The position numbers and the translations under genes are program-made. This document shows, one piece after another, positions 32,248 to 40,847 of a DNA stretch of 60,202 nt. A model generated the notes under the pieces. That model was given only the letters and a program-made list of their open reading frames with translations. It searched no databases and was not told the origin of the DNA. Source of the DNA: Bacillota bacterium (GTDB lineage: Bacteria > Bacillota > Clostridia > Christensenellales > SZUA-584); assembly GCA_023408075.1 (NCBI GenBank), contig JAEYKW010000019.1:1-60202 (forward strand), read 5' to 3'. Position 1 is the first letter of the stretch, and each line of letters starts with the position of its first letter.

Positions 32248-34074
32248 ATGAACGACGAGATCCGCGAAAAGCTCAAAACACTGCCCAAAACGCCGGGCGT
32301 CTACCTCATGAAAAACGCCGGGGGCAAGGTCATCTATGTCGGCAAAGCGCTTGCGCTCAAAAACCGCGTCAGCAGCTATTTTCAGAATACGCGCAAGGAA
32401 CCCAAAACCGCCGCATTGGTGGCTGAAATCGCGGATTTTGATTATATTCTCACGCGGACGGAGATTGAGGCGCTCATACTCGAATGCAACATGATCAAGC
32501 GGTACAGCCCGTATTACAACATCATGCTGCGCGACGACAAGCATTACCCGTATATCCGCATTGATTACAACGAAAAGTTTCCGCGCGTCACCGTGACGCG
32601 CAAGGTGAAAAACGACGGCGCGAAGTATTACGGGCCGTATATTGCGGCGCATATTCTGCACGATGTGCTCGATACCGTAACGCGCGTGTTTCCGATACGG
32701 CTTTGCAAAAAAGAACTGACGGGCGCGCACAACGGCCGCCCGTGCCTCAACTTTGAGATGGGACGCTGCCTTGCGCCGTGCGCGGGCAAGATCAGCGAGT
32801 ATGAATACAAACGCATGGTGGACGAGGTCGCGGATTTTCTGCAGGGCCGGTATAAGGGCCTCGAAAAGCAGCTGCAGGAGGACATGAAAACCGCTTCGGA
32901 GAATATGGAGTATGAGAAGGCGGCGGCCATCCGCGACCGCATTCTCGCGCTGCACCGGCTGTTTGAAAAGCAGAAGGCGGGCTTTCCCGACCTCAATGAT
33001 AAAGACGTATTCGCCGTGTTCCAAAGCGGCGATGAAGCGGTGGTGCAGGGCATGTTTGTGCGCCGCGGCGAGCTCAATCACACCGAGCGTTTCTTTATGA
33101 ATTGCGCGGGAGAGGCGGAGCCGCAGGTGCTCTCGTATATGATCAAGCAGTATTATTCGAGCGTGGACGGCGTCGCAAAACAGATCTATGTGAATGTCAA
33201 CCCGGAAGAAAAGGAATTGATAGAGGAATGGCTGTCGCAAAAGCGCGGGTCCCGCGTGGCGCTGCACGTGCCCGAAAAGGGCGATAACAAAAAGCTCACG
33301 GACATGGCGCTGCAGAATGCGAAGGAAGCGCTGGAACGGCGTCTGGCACGCATTGCGCGCGATTACGACACGACGACAGGCGCGCTCAAAGAACTGCAGA
33401 CGGCGCTTGGTTTCGCGGCACCGATTGACCGCATGGAGTGTTACGACATCTCCAACATACAGGGCACGGATTCCGTCGCGTCGATGGTGGTGTTTCGAGG
33501 CGGCAAGCCGGAGAAGAAATCGTACCGGCGCTTCCGTATCAGGACGGTGGAAGGTGCGAACGATTTTGCGTCGATGAACGAGGTGCTCACACGGCGCCTG
33601 AAGGACGCACTGCAGGGCAAGGAGGGCTTTGACGAGCTGCCGGCGCTGATTATCGTGGACGGCGGCAAGGGGCAGCTTTCCTTCGCGTACGACGCGCTTA
33701 GCTCGCTCGGCCTCGAAGACCTGCCGCTCATCAGCCTTGCCAAACGCGAGGAAGAGGTTTTCGTTGTGGGTCAAAGCGATCCGATCGTGCTCGATAAAAA
33801 AAGCCATGCGCTCGGGCTGCTCACGCGCATCCGCGATGAGGCGCACCGCTTCGCAATCACATATCACCGCAATCTGCGGCTGAAAAAGGTGGAAGACAGC
33901 GCGCTTCTCAAAATCCCGCATGTGGGGCCGTCGCGCGTTAAAGCGTTGCTCAAAGCTTTCGAGACGGTGGGAGATATCAAAACGGCGAGTTTTGAGGATA
34001 TCGCGGCCGTGCCGGGCATGGATATGCGCAGCGCGCAGGCGGTTGTGGAATATTTCGAATCCGAGCAATCGTAA
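32248..34074 (+). CDS. uvrC: Excinuclease ABC subunit C
   Basis: A 608-residue nucleotide-excision-repair endonuclease: GIY-YIG domain (about 12-95: TPGVYLMKNAGGKVIYVGKA), a Cys cluster (C-x-x-x-x-x-x-C-x(3)-C near LNFEMGRCLAPC), a UVR domain (about 200-235: MEYEKAAAIRDRI), an RNase H-like nuclease domain (ECYDISNIQGTDSVASMVVF, IIVDGGKGQL) and C-terminal helix-hairpin-helix repeats. It begins one base after the PBP stop, so it is co-transcribed with the wall genes. Confidence 0.98.
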   Translation: MNDEIREKLKTLPKTPGVYLMKNAGGKVIYVGKALALKNRVSSYFQNTRKEPKTAALVAEIADFDYILTRTEIEALILECNMIKRYSPYYNIMLRDDKHYPYIRIDYNEKFPRVTVTRKVKNDGAKYYGPYIAAHILHDVLDTVTRVFPIRLCKKELTGAHNGRPCLNFEMGRCLAPCAGKISEYEYKRMVDEVADFLQGRYKGLEKQLQEDMKTASENMEYEKAAAIRDRILALHRLFEKQKAGFPDLNDKDVFAVFQSGDEAVVQGMFVRRGELNHTERFFMNCAGEAEPQVLSYMIKQYYSSVDGVAKQIYVNVNPEEKELIEEWLSQKRGSRVALHVPEKGDNKKLTDMALQNAKEALERRLARIARDYDTTTGALKELQTALGFAAPIDRMECYDISNIQGTDSVASMVVFRGGKPEKKSYRRFRIRTVEGANDFASMNEVLTRRLKDALQGKEGFDELPALIIVDGGKGQLSFAYDALSSLGLEDLPLISLAKREEEVFVVGQSDPIVLDKKSHALGLLTRIRDEAHRFAITYHRNLRLKKVEDSALLKIPHVGPSRVKALLKAFETVGDIKTASFEDIAAVPGMDMRSAQAVVEYFESEQS

Positions 34075-34135
34075 GATATAAAGCGTATTGCCTCAGCAAG
34101 TCATCATGATGTAAACTGGAAGAAAGAGGTTTGGA

Positions 34136-35041
34136 ATGAATCAAGACAAGATTTTCAGCGCTTTATCGGAAAAAATAGAGGATGTGCGCCGCAGCGAGCC
34201 GATGGCGGCGCATACATCGTTTCAGGTGGGCGGCGGTGCCGACATCATGGTGCTGCCCGCCAGCGCGAACGAGGTTCAGCATGTGCTGCTGACCGCGCGC
34301 AGGATGGAAACGCCGCTGTTCGTGATGGGGCGCGGGACGAATCTGCTCGTCACGAGCAAGGGCATACGCGGTATTGTGATGAAGCTCGCCGATAACTTCT
34401 CGGGCGTCGAAATCGACGGAGACTGTGTGACCGCCAAAAGCGGCACGCCGCTGGCGGTTCTTGTGCAGGAAGCCATGGATCAATCACTCGGCGGTGCGGA
34501 GTTTTTAGGCGGCATTCCCGGCTCGGTGGGCGGCGCAGTCTGTATGAACGCGGGCGCTTACGGCGGCGAGATCGGTGATTTCGTTCAAGAGGTGACGTTT
34601 GCGACACCGGCGGGTGTGCTGACACTCAATAATACGGAAATGAACTTCGGATACCGCCGCAGCGTGCTCAGCAGCCTGCCGCTGATTGTGACAGGCGCAA
34701 CGCTGAAGCTTATCTCCTGCTCCCGCGAGGAGAGCATGGAAAAGCTCTGCGCGCTCAACGAGCAGCGCCGCAGCAAGCAGCCGCTTGAATACCCGAGCGC
34801 AGGCAGCACATTTAAAAGACCCGAGGGCGGCTATGCCGGGACGATGATCGACCAGGCGGGGCTTAAAGGGCTGCGCATCGGCGGCGCAGAGGTGTCCGAA
34901 AAACACGCGGGCTTTGTGATCAACTCGGGGAACGCAACGCCCGAGGACATCATCACACTGATTCAAGAGGTACAAAAACGTGTATTTGACCACTGCGGCG
35001 TCAAGCTGGAGCCCGAAGTGAAAATAGTGGGGGAACGATGA
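34136..35041 (+). CDS. murB: UDP-N-acetylenolpyruvoylglucosamine reductase
   Basis: A 301-residue FAD enzyme that makes UDP-N-acetylmuramate for peptidoglycan. N-terminal FAD-binding region (HTSFQVGGGADIMVLP, GRGTNLLVTSKGIRG), GGAEFLGGIPGSVGGAVCMNAGAYGG split around the FAD phosphate loop, and a C-terminal domain with YPSAGSTFKRP and HAGFVINSGNAT. It lacks the loop of the E. coli form and matches the shorter type IIb enzymes of Firmicutes. AAAGAGG precedes the ATG. The PHP gene overlaps its stop. Confidence 0.96.
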   Translation: MNQDKIFSALSEKIEDVRRSEPMAAHTSFQVGGGADIMVLPASANEVQHVLLTARRMETPLFVMGRGTNLLVTSKGIRGIVMKLADNFSGVEIDGDCVTAKSGTPLAVLVQEAMDQSLGGAEFLGGIPGSVGGAVCMNAGAYGGEIGDFVQEVTFATPAGVLTLNNTEMNFGYRRSVLSSLPLIVTGATLKLISCSREESMEKLCALNEQRRSKQPLEYPSAGSTFKRPEGGYAGTMIDQAGLKGLRIGGAEVSEKHAGFVINSGNATPEDIITLIQEVQKRVFDHCGVKLEPEVKIVGER

Positions 35042-35733
35042 AGCTGATAGCCGATTACCATACGCATACGGTGCACAGCCATGGGACAGGCTCGGTGGAC
35101 GACAATGTGGAGGCGGCCTTCAGGCTTGGCCTGCAAACGGTCGGCATTGCGGATCACAGCATCGCCCATTTTGCGTACGGTGTCAAAAAGAGAAAAGTGG
35201 ACGATTATCTGATGTGCATTGAGAATGCAAAGCGGGTTTTTGAAGGGCGCATTGAGGTTAAAGCGGGTATGGAGCTCAATCTGATCGGGCTGGACGGCAG
35301 TGTGGATATGCCGCAGGGCCGTTTCGATTTTCTGATACTCGGGTATCATAAAACAGCCGTCTGCCGTGATTTAAAGACGGCCTGGACATTCTTTCGGGGC
35401 AAAAACCATGTGGACGCGGTGACGCAGGCGTATATGCGCGCGATACAGCGGCACCGCATCACCATTGTGGCGCATCCGGGCTACGGCGTGCCTGTCGATT
35501 ACCGGCGGCTTGCGCAGGCGTGTGCGGATTACGGCACGCTGTTTGAAATCAATAACAAGCACGGCGAGCTCAAAATCACGGATCTGCAGATTGCGGCGCA
35601 GACGGATGTGCTGTTTGTGCTCTCGAGCGACGCGCACAGCCCGTCGGCTGTGGGGCTTGTGCCCAATGCAATGACGATAGCGCGGCAGGCGGGGATTTCG
35701 CCGGGCCGCATTGCCAATATATCGGAGGACTGA
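35038..35733 (+). CDS. PHP-domain phosphoesterase
   Basis: A 231-residue PHP protein with metal-binding motifs DYHTHTVHSHG, GIADHS, GMELNLIG, VAHPGYG and the final SSDAHSP. It resembles YcdX and histidinol-phosphatase-like enzymes. In clostridia such a gene often sits between murB and rapZ, as here, though its substrate is not established. It overlaps murB by four bases and rapZ follows one base after its stop. Confidence 0.9.
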   Translation: MKLIADYHTHTVHSHGTGSVDDNVEAAFRLGLQTVGIADHSIAHFAYGVKKRKVDDYLMCIENAKRVFEGRIEVKAGMELNLIGLDGSVDMPQGRFDFLILGYHKTAVCRDLKTAWTFFRGKNHVDAVTQAYMRAIQRHRITIVAHPGYGVPVDYRRLAQACADYGTLFEINNKHGELKITDLQIAAQTDVLFVLSSDAHSPSAVGLVPNAMTIARQAGISPGRIANISED

Positions 35734-35734
35734 T

Positions 35735-36589
35735 ATGAAGTTTGTGATCATTACGGGGCTGTCGGGAGCCGGACGGTCTCAGGCGCTCAAGCGCTTTGAG
35801 GATACGGGCTACTTTTGCGTGGATAACCTGCCGCCCAAGCTGATCCCCGAGTTTGCGCAGATGTGCATGGATAAAGAAAAAATCGACAAAGCCGCGACGG
35901 TGGCGGATATGCGCATGGGCGAAATGTTCGAGGACATATTTCCGGCGATCAAGTGCTTAAAGGAGATGAATATCGACCTTGATATTCTCTATCTCGACGC
36001 GAGCGACGAGGTGCTGGTGCGGCGTTTCAAGGAAACGCGGCGGCGGCATCCGCTTTCGCCTGACGGCACAATTATGACGGGTATATTCAAGGAACGTGAA
36101 AAGCTCAAGGTCATCAAGGATATTGCGAACAACATCATGGATACATCCACGTACTCGATAAAAAAGCTCGGCGAAACGATCGACAGGATGTACAGCGACA
36201 CGGATGAGCAGGGCATTAAGATCACCGTCACGACATTCGGATACAAGCGCGGCATTCCGATTGATGCGGATATGGTGTTTGACATGCGGTTTTTGCCGAA
36301 TCCTTTTTATGAGGAGAGCCTGCGTGAGCACACGGGCCGGGAAAAAGAAGTCAAAGATTATGTACTGTCTTTCCCGCGCGCGCGCATATTCTTAGATAAG
36401 ATAAACGAACTCGTCAACTATGTGGCGCCTTATTATGTGGAACAGGACAAGAAGCAGCTCGTGATTGCGATCGGCTGCACGGGCGGCGTTCATCGCAGCG
36501 TTGTGATTGCCGAAGAAATGTATCGTGTCCTGTGCGGGCAAGGCCATAATGTGACGCTCGAACACCGCGATATCGGATACGGGTATTAG
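35735..36589 (+). CDS. rapZ: RNase adapter / nucleotide-binding protein RapZ (YvcJ)
   Basis: A 284-residue P-loop protein: Walker A as GLSGAGRS (Arg where Lys is usual), FEDTGYFCVDNLPP, SDEVLVRRFKETRRRHPL, the C-terminal DMRFLPNPFYEESLREHTG, and IGCTGGVHRSV. In E. coli it targets the GlmZ RNA to RNase E; in B. subtilis YvcJ is a nucleotide-binding protein of less clear role. GGAGG precedes the ATG at 35735. It is followed directly by whiA. In B. subtilis yvcK (glmR) lies between these two, and that gene is absent here. Confidence 0.95.
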   Translation: MKFVIITGLSGAGRSQALKRFEDTGYFCVDNLPPKLIPEFAQMCMDKEKIDKAATVADMRMGEMFEDIFPAIKCLKEMNIDLDILYLDASDEVLVRRFKETRRRHPLSPDGTIMTGIFKEREKLKVIKDIANNIMDTSTYSIKKLGETIDRMYSDTDEQGIKITVTTFGYKRGIPIDADMVFDMRFLPNPFYEESLREHTGREKEVKDYVLSFPRARIFLDKINELVNYVAPYYVEQDKKQLVIAIGCTGGVHRSVVIAEEMYRVLCGQGHNVTLEHRDIGYGY

Positions 36590-36592
36590 CTT

Positions 36593-37525
36593 ATGTCGTT
36601 TTCCGCCACAGCCAAGGCCGAAGTGTGCCGGACCAGTGCCGGCAAGGAATGCTGCGAGCTTGCCGAGCTCAGCGCGCTCATTCATACCGCCGGTTCTATC
36701 AGCATATCGGGCGGTGCGTTCTCGCTGCGCATCGATACCGAAAACGCCGCAGTGGCGCGCCGGGTGTTTGCGCTGATTAAAAGCATATATGGCATTCAGG
36801 CCAAAACACAGATGCAGACCAACCAATTGAAGCACAACCATATCTATTCGCTGTCCGTGAACAAGGAAGCGGCACGCATGGTTGCGATGGACACGCACAT
36901 ACTCGGAGACGAGGGCTTCGAGTTCGGCACGGATGCCGCTTTTTTATCGACGCGCTGCTGCCGGATTGCTTTTGTCCGCGGAGCTTTTTTGGGCGGCGGC
37001 TCTATGACAAACCCGGAAAAGCGCTATCACATGGAATTTGTATGCGGACAAAAGGAATTTGCGCAGGGTTTGTTGAATATAATAGTAGAACTTGGTGTAT
37101 CTGCAAAGATGATACCCAGGGGAAAAAATTTTGTGGTTTATATCAAAGAAGGCGACGCCATTGTGACACTGCTGACGATGATGGGGGCGCATTCGTCGAT
37201 ATTGAATATTGAAAATATCCGCATACTGAAGAGTATGCGCAACAATGTAAACCGCAAAGTGAATTGCGAGACGGGCAACCTGTCGAAAACGGTTAATGCG
37301 TCCGTCAGGCAGCAGGAGAGCATCGAATACATTCGGACTCATATGGGGCTGGAAAAATTGAGCCCCGCACTCAGGGCCGCCGCTGAAGCGCGGCTTAGCT
37401 ATCCCGAAGCCACGCTGGATGAATTGGCTGCTTTGCTGAGTGCTGAGTCGAAATCGGGTATCAATCATAAACTGCGCAAGCTCAACAGCATTGCAGAGCA
37501 CCTGAAAATGACAAGGGGGGAGTAG
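36593..37525 (+). CDS. whiA: WhiA, DNA-binding regulator
   Basis: A 310-residue WhiA: an N-terminal LAGLIDADG homing-endonuclease-like domain (IHTAGSISISGGAFSLRI, AFVRGAFLGGGSMTNP) that has lost catalysis, and a C-terminal helix-turn-helix (LSYPEATLDELAALLSAE, then S-K-S-G-I-N-H-K-L-R-K). WhiA controls sporulation division in Streptomyces and affects division and chromosome segregation in Bacillus. Only three bases separate it from rapZ and it lacks its own strong ribosome binding site, so it depends on coupling. Confidence 0.96.
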   Translation: MSFSATAKAEVCRTSAGKECCELAELSALIHTAGSISISGGAFSLRIDTENAAVARRVFALIKSIYGIQAKTQMQTNQLKHNHIYSLSVNKEAARMVAMDTHILGDEGFEFGTDAAFLSTRCCRIAFVRGAFLGGGSMTNPEKRYHMEFVCGQKEFAQGLLNIIVELGVSAKMIPRGKNFVVYIKEGDAIVTLLTMMGAHSSILNIENIRILKSMRNNVNRKVNCETGNLSKTVNASVRQQESIEYIRTHMGLEKLSPALRAAAEARLSYPEATLDELAALLSAESKSGINHKLRKLNSIAEHLKMTRGE

Positions 37526-37526
37526 C

Positions 37527-37781
37527 ATGCAGGCAAAGGAATTGTCGATTACCAATGCCGACGGGTTAAGGGCTTCCAAGGCAGCCATGTTTGTCCAGGT
37601 TGCGGGTGGGTTCTCTTCGCAGATTTTTGTGGAAAAGGGCAACAAGAAGATCAATGCCAAAAGCATTATGGGTGTGTTGTCGCTGGGTGTCAAGCAGGGC
37701 GAGAAAATATACATCTTTGCAAACGGCAAGGATGAGCAGGACGCTGTCACGGCGATCGAAAAGCTCGTGGGATCCTTCTAG
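37527..37781 (+). CDS. HPr-family protein lacking the active-site His (Crh-like)
   Basis: An 84-residue HPr fold. HPr has G-L-H15-A-R-P; this protein reads G-L-R15-A-S-K, so the PTS phosphorylation site His15, Arg17 and Pro18 are all changed. The regulatory Ser46 is kept at exactly position 46 (NAKSIMGVLSLGVKQGE). That is the pattern of Bacillus Crh, which only takes a regulatory Ser phosphate from HPr kinase and works with CcpA. Its place right after whiA matches yvcL-crh in B. subtilis. AGGGGGAG precedes the ATG. Crh function is inferred; it is not expected to transfer phosphate in the PTS. Confidence 0.88.
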   Translation: MQAKELSITNADGLRASKAAMFVQVAGGFSSQIFVEKGNKKINAKSIMGVLSLGVKQGEKIYIFANGKDEQDAVTAIEKLVGSF

Positions 37782-37812
37782 CCGCTTCTTGAGTGACATT
37801 GAAATCAAAAGA

Positions 37813-37843
37813 TCAGCCGCGAGTGCTACGGCCTGCGGCTTTT
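37813..37843 (+). terminator. Terminator of the murB-HPr operon
   Basis: AGCCGC / GCGGCT with a 14-base loop, followed by TTTTTCG. Confidence 0.7.
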
Positions 37844-37918
37844 TCGTCTGTCCGGAGAGTGTTTGGGCAATGCTGCCGGGCGGCAATAATATCCAGAGAC
37901 GCACGCTCCGGCTTTGCG

Positions 37919-37947
37919 TTGACAAAAGCCGTGTCTTGGTTTATGAT
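37919..37947 (+). promoter_or_regulatory. Distal promoter upstream of mreB
   Basis: TTGACA at 37919-37924, a 17-base spacer, TATGAT at 37942-37947. A hairpin with a short T-run follows at once (37968-37998), so most transcripts may stop there. Confidence 0.65.
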
Positions 37948-37967
37948 TTTTATGTGAAGGTGTGTGG

Positions 37968-37998
37968 AAGACATTTCGCTTCGGCGAAATGTCTTTTG
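37968..37998 (+). terminator. Hairpin between the two mreB promoters
   Basis: AAGACATTTCGC / GCGAAATGTCTT with a TTCG-type loop and a short T-run. Confidence 0.75.
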
Positions 37999-38042
37999 CT
38001 ATGTTAAAGGGAATGGAAGAAAATGAGAGCATAGTGTTTTGT

Positions 38043-38070
38043 TTGACATAAGCCTTTGCTGGCTTATTAT
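38043..38070 (+). promoter_or_regulatory. Proximal promoter of mreB
   Basis: Perfect TTGACA at 38043-38048, a 16-base spacer, TATTAT at 38065-38070. The expected transcript start near 38077 leaves a leader of only about 16 bases. Confidence 0.75.
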
Positions 38071-38092
38071 TTTTTGGGGGTTAAATTCAACT

Positions 38093-39106
38093 ATGAAATT
38101 GCTTGACAACGAGAGTATTGGCATTGATCTTGGGACGTCTAATGTGCGCATCTATGTGCAGGGAAAAGGTATTGTTCTCAATGAACCCGCGGTTGTAGCG
38201 GTCAACAGAAACAATGGGGAAATGCTGGCGCTCGGCGATGAGGCCAACAACATGCTGGGCAGGGCGCCGGGGAATATCGCCGTGATCCGGCCGCTGCGCG
38301 GCGGCGTGATATCGAACTATCATGATACGCAAAGAATGTTGAGCGCATATTTGCGCAAGGTGATCGGCAGAAGGCTTTTGGCAAGGCCGTCGGTTATGGT
38401 TTGTGTGCCTTCGGGCGTTACGGATGTAGAGAAACGCGCACTGATTGAAGTGACGGAGGAAGCCGGCGCAAAACGCGCCAGCTTGATTGAAGAACCCATA
38501 GCGGCAGCCATCGGCGCGGGCATCGAAATTTCGGAACCGTTTGGCAGGATGGTTGTTGACATCGGGGGCGGCACCACGGATGTGGCCGTGATTTCGCTTG
38601 GCGGCCTTGTGACGCACCAGTCTATCAGGGTGGGCGGAGACAGCATGGACGATGCGATTGCGAAATACATCAAAAGGAAGCACGATATTCTGATAGGCGA
38701 AAGGACTGCCGAAGAAATCAAGGTGAATATCGGCACGGCATTTCCGAAGCAGGAGCAGGCGACGATAGAGATTGCGGGCAGAAATGTGATTACCGGCCTG
38801 CCGAGAAGAATGAGGATGAGTTCCAACGATACGATCGAGGCGCTGACGGAACCGCTGACGGAGATACTGGAACCGATTCGCACTGTGCTTGAACGCACAC
38901 CCCCCGAACTGGCTTCGGACATCGCGGAGAGCGGAATTTGCCTGACGGGCGGCGGCTCACTGCTTTTCGGCATTGATGTGCTGATCGGCATCAAGACGGG
39001 TTTAAAGTGTTATGTGGCTGAGGATGCCGCTTCGTGCGTCGCAATCGGCACTGGCAAGGCGGCGGAGCATATGGTGCCCCTCACGGAAGAAAGACTTTAC
39101 GAATGA
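38093..39106 (+). CDS. mreB: MreB-family actin-like protein
   Basis: A 337-residue actin-like ATPase that organises lateral wall synthesis. Phosphate 1 IGIDLGTSNVRIYV, connect 1 IEEPIAAAIGAG, phosphate 2 VVDIGGGTTDVAVIS, adenosine motif CLTGGGSLLFGID. The frame extends upstream, but the promoter at 38043-38070 lies inside it, so the ATG at 38093 is the start. It has no mreC or mreD neighbours, which suggests it is an Mbl or MreBH type paralogue rather than the mreBCD copy; this is inference. Confidence 0.94.
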   Translation: MKLLDNESIGIDLGTSNVRIYVQGKGIVLNEPAVVAVNRNNGEMLALGDEANNMLGRAPGNIAVIRPLRGGVISNYHDTQRMLSAYLRKVIGRRLLARPSVMVCVPSGVTDVEKRALIEVTEEAGAKRASLIEEPIAAAIGAGIEISEPFGRMVVDIGGGTTDVAVISLGGLVTHQSIRVGGDSMDDAIAKYIKRKHDILIGERTAEEIKVNIGTAFPKQEQATIEIAGRNVITGLPRRMRMSSNDTIEALTEPLTEILEPIRTVLERTPPELASDIAESGICLTGGGSLLFGIDVLIGIKTGLKCYVAEDAASCVAIGTGKAAEHMVPLTEERLYE

Positions 39107-39272
39107 AAATTATCTATAATGGATAAAACAGCGTAGCACTTTGGGCCTTTTCCCGCGTCTTATATATGACGGCAACAGAGGCGTCAGTGGAGACGGAGGG
39201 AAAAATGAATGAAGCGTTTTTGTTTCTTCCTGTGCGCACACGTTAAGCGGTACGCCGCTTAAGGGGGCTGCG

Positions 39273-39632
39273 ATGCAATATACAATGCTCAAAGAGCGCT
39301 ATGCCTGGGAGCCTGTTTGCTTTGGCGTCAATGATATACTGCTGCTGCTGGAAAAGGCCGTGATGGCTGAGCTGGTTGTGCGCCGCGAAGACGAAGCCTA
39401 TTGGATTGGCGTGGCTTGCGAGTACGACCGCCAAAGGCAGCTGTTCGGCCCTCAGATATTCTATATTGACGGCCAGGAATTTGAGTCGCTCAAGGGGTTC
39501 GCCGCGCACGCCGTTTTGGGCGGGCAGCTGTTCGCGGCCATTGCGGAGCCGCTGCCCGTGATCGACACGCTGGAGGGAGACCCGGCAGGGTACTTAAAGC
39601 TTGCCGCATTGTTTAAAAACGAGGACCTTTAA
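39273..39632 (+). CDS. Conserved-looking hypothetical protein
   Basis: A 119-residue protein I do not recognise. It is mixed alpha/beta with no signal peptide, membrane helix or Cys motif. AAGGGGG eight bases before the ATG is a strong site, and GC content matches the neighbours, so it is likely real. It stands alone: an mreB gene ends 166 bases upstream and an intrinsic terminator follows. Tyr and Glu richness in the middle (EDEAYWIGVACEYDRQ) gives no clear clue. Confidence 0.65.
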   Translation: MQYTMLKERYAWEPVCFGVNDILLLLEKAVMAELVVRREDEAYWIGVACEYDRQRQLFGPQIFYIDGQEFESLKGFAAHAVLGGQLFAAIAEPLPVIDTLEGDPAGYLKLAALFKNEDL

Positions 39633-39671
39633 ACTTCCCGTGAGGAGTGTAAAAACAAATCAGGGCAGCAG

Positions 39672-39704
39672 CTAGAATCCAATATGCTTGTATTGGATTT
39701 TTTG
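39672..39704 (+). terminator. Intrinsic terminator after the hypothetical gene
   Basis: AATCCAATA / TATTGGATT followed by TTTTT. Confidence 0.85.
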
Positions 39705-39818
39705 CGCTGCTATTTATGTACGACTTTATTAAAGTATACGAAAAGACAGCATTCCTGCTTGACTGTCACTATGAATCTGGATTAAGCTAATGACAAATGC
39801 TTAAATGAGGTGGCTTAA

Positions 39819-40733
39819 TTGAAAAAGATCTGTATACTGGGCAGCATCAACATGGATCTCGTGACGAAGACGGAAGCGTTCCCCAAAGCGGGTCAAACGG
39901 TAAGCGGCAGCGAGTTTCGCACGTTTCCGGGCGGCAAGGGCGCGAACCAGGCGGTGGCAGTCGGGCGGCTCGGCGCTGATGTCTCGTTCTTGGGCAAGGT
40001 CGGTGCTGACGCTTTTGGAGATATGGCGCTCGATTCTCTGCGTGCGGCGCATGTTGATGTGTCCTACATCCAGAAGGAAGAGATCAGCACCGGCACGGCT
40101 TCGATCACGGTCAACGCGCAGGGCGAAAACTGCATCATCGTTGTACCGGGTGCAAACGGCCTTGTGGATGTGGCATATGTGCAAAACAACATCAAAGCGA
40201 TTGACGATGCGGATATTTTGATGCTGCAGCTTGAAGTGCCGATGGAGACTGTTGTATGGGCGGCGGAGTACGCGAGCAAGGCAGGCAAGCTCGTGATTCT
40301 CGATCCCGCGCCTGCTGTGGTCCTCCCCGAAAAGCTGCTGGCCTGCTCGGGCTTGGTGACGCCGAATGAAACGGAGCTTTCAATTATATCGAAGATGGAC
40401 GTGAAGGATGAAGCGGACGCGGTGGAGGCAGCCCGGATATTGATACGGCAGGGCATTCAAACGGTGGTGCACAAATGCGGCGGCAAGGGTGCTTATCTGA
40501 TCACGGAGAGCGAGACCGCGCACGTGCCCGGCTTCAAAGTGGAAGTGAAGGACACCACGGCGGCGGGCGATTCGTTCAACGCGGGGCTGGCCGTATCGCT
40601 CGCGAAGGGGAACAGCCTGACGGAGAGCATACGCTATGCGAACGCGGTGGGGGCGATGTCGGTGACGAAGATGGGCGCGCAGAGCGCGATGCCGACGGAG
40701 GCGGAGCTGGCTGCGTTTTTGGATAATAATTAG
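39819..40733 (+). CDS. rbsK: Ribokinase (PfkB family)
   Basis: A 304-residue sugar kinase: N-terminal GSINMDLVTK, substrate motif PGGKGANQAVAVGRLGADV, and C-terminal PfkB signature DTTAAGDSFNAGLAVSLA with the catalytic Asp. It phosphorylates ribose at O5, feeding the pentose phosphate pathway. The start is a TTG fixed by GAGGTGG. No ribose transporter or RbsD gene is nearby; TTGACT at about 39759 may be the -35 of its own promoter. Exact sugar specificity is inferred from the strong RbsK-type motif. Confidence 0.93.
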   Translation: MKKICILGSINMDLVTKTEAFPKAGQTVSGSEFRTFPGGKGANQAVAVGRLGADVSFLGKVGADAFGDMALDSLRAAHVDVSYIQKEEISTGTASITVNAQGENCIIVVPGANGLVDVAYVQNNIKAIDDADILMLQLEVPMETVVWAAEYASKAGKLVILDPAPAVVLPEKLLACSGLVTPNETELSIISKMDVKDEADAVEAARILIRQGIQTVVHKCGGKGAYLITESETAHVPGFKVEVKDTTAAGDSFNAGLAVSLAKGNSLTESIRYANAVGAMSVTKMGAQSAMPTEAELAAFLDNN

Positions 40734-40759
40734 TGTTCAATTCTAGGCAATACGAGTTA

Positions 40760-40800
40760 GAGCCGCAGAAAAGTTTATTATGCTTCTTTTCTGCGGCTTA
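40760..40800. terminator. Terminator after ribokinase
   Basis: AGCCGCAGAAAAG / CTTTTCTGCGGCT, a 13-bp perfect stem. The T-run is short. It also faces the end of the convergent DUF2971 gene. Confidence 0.75.
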
Positions 40801-40847
40801 TGGCTTTGATTGAAATAGACAACGTTAGCAGAAAGTTAGAAAAAGAA

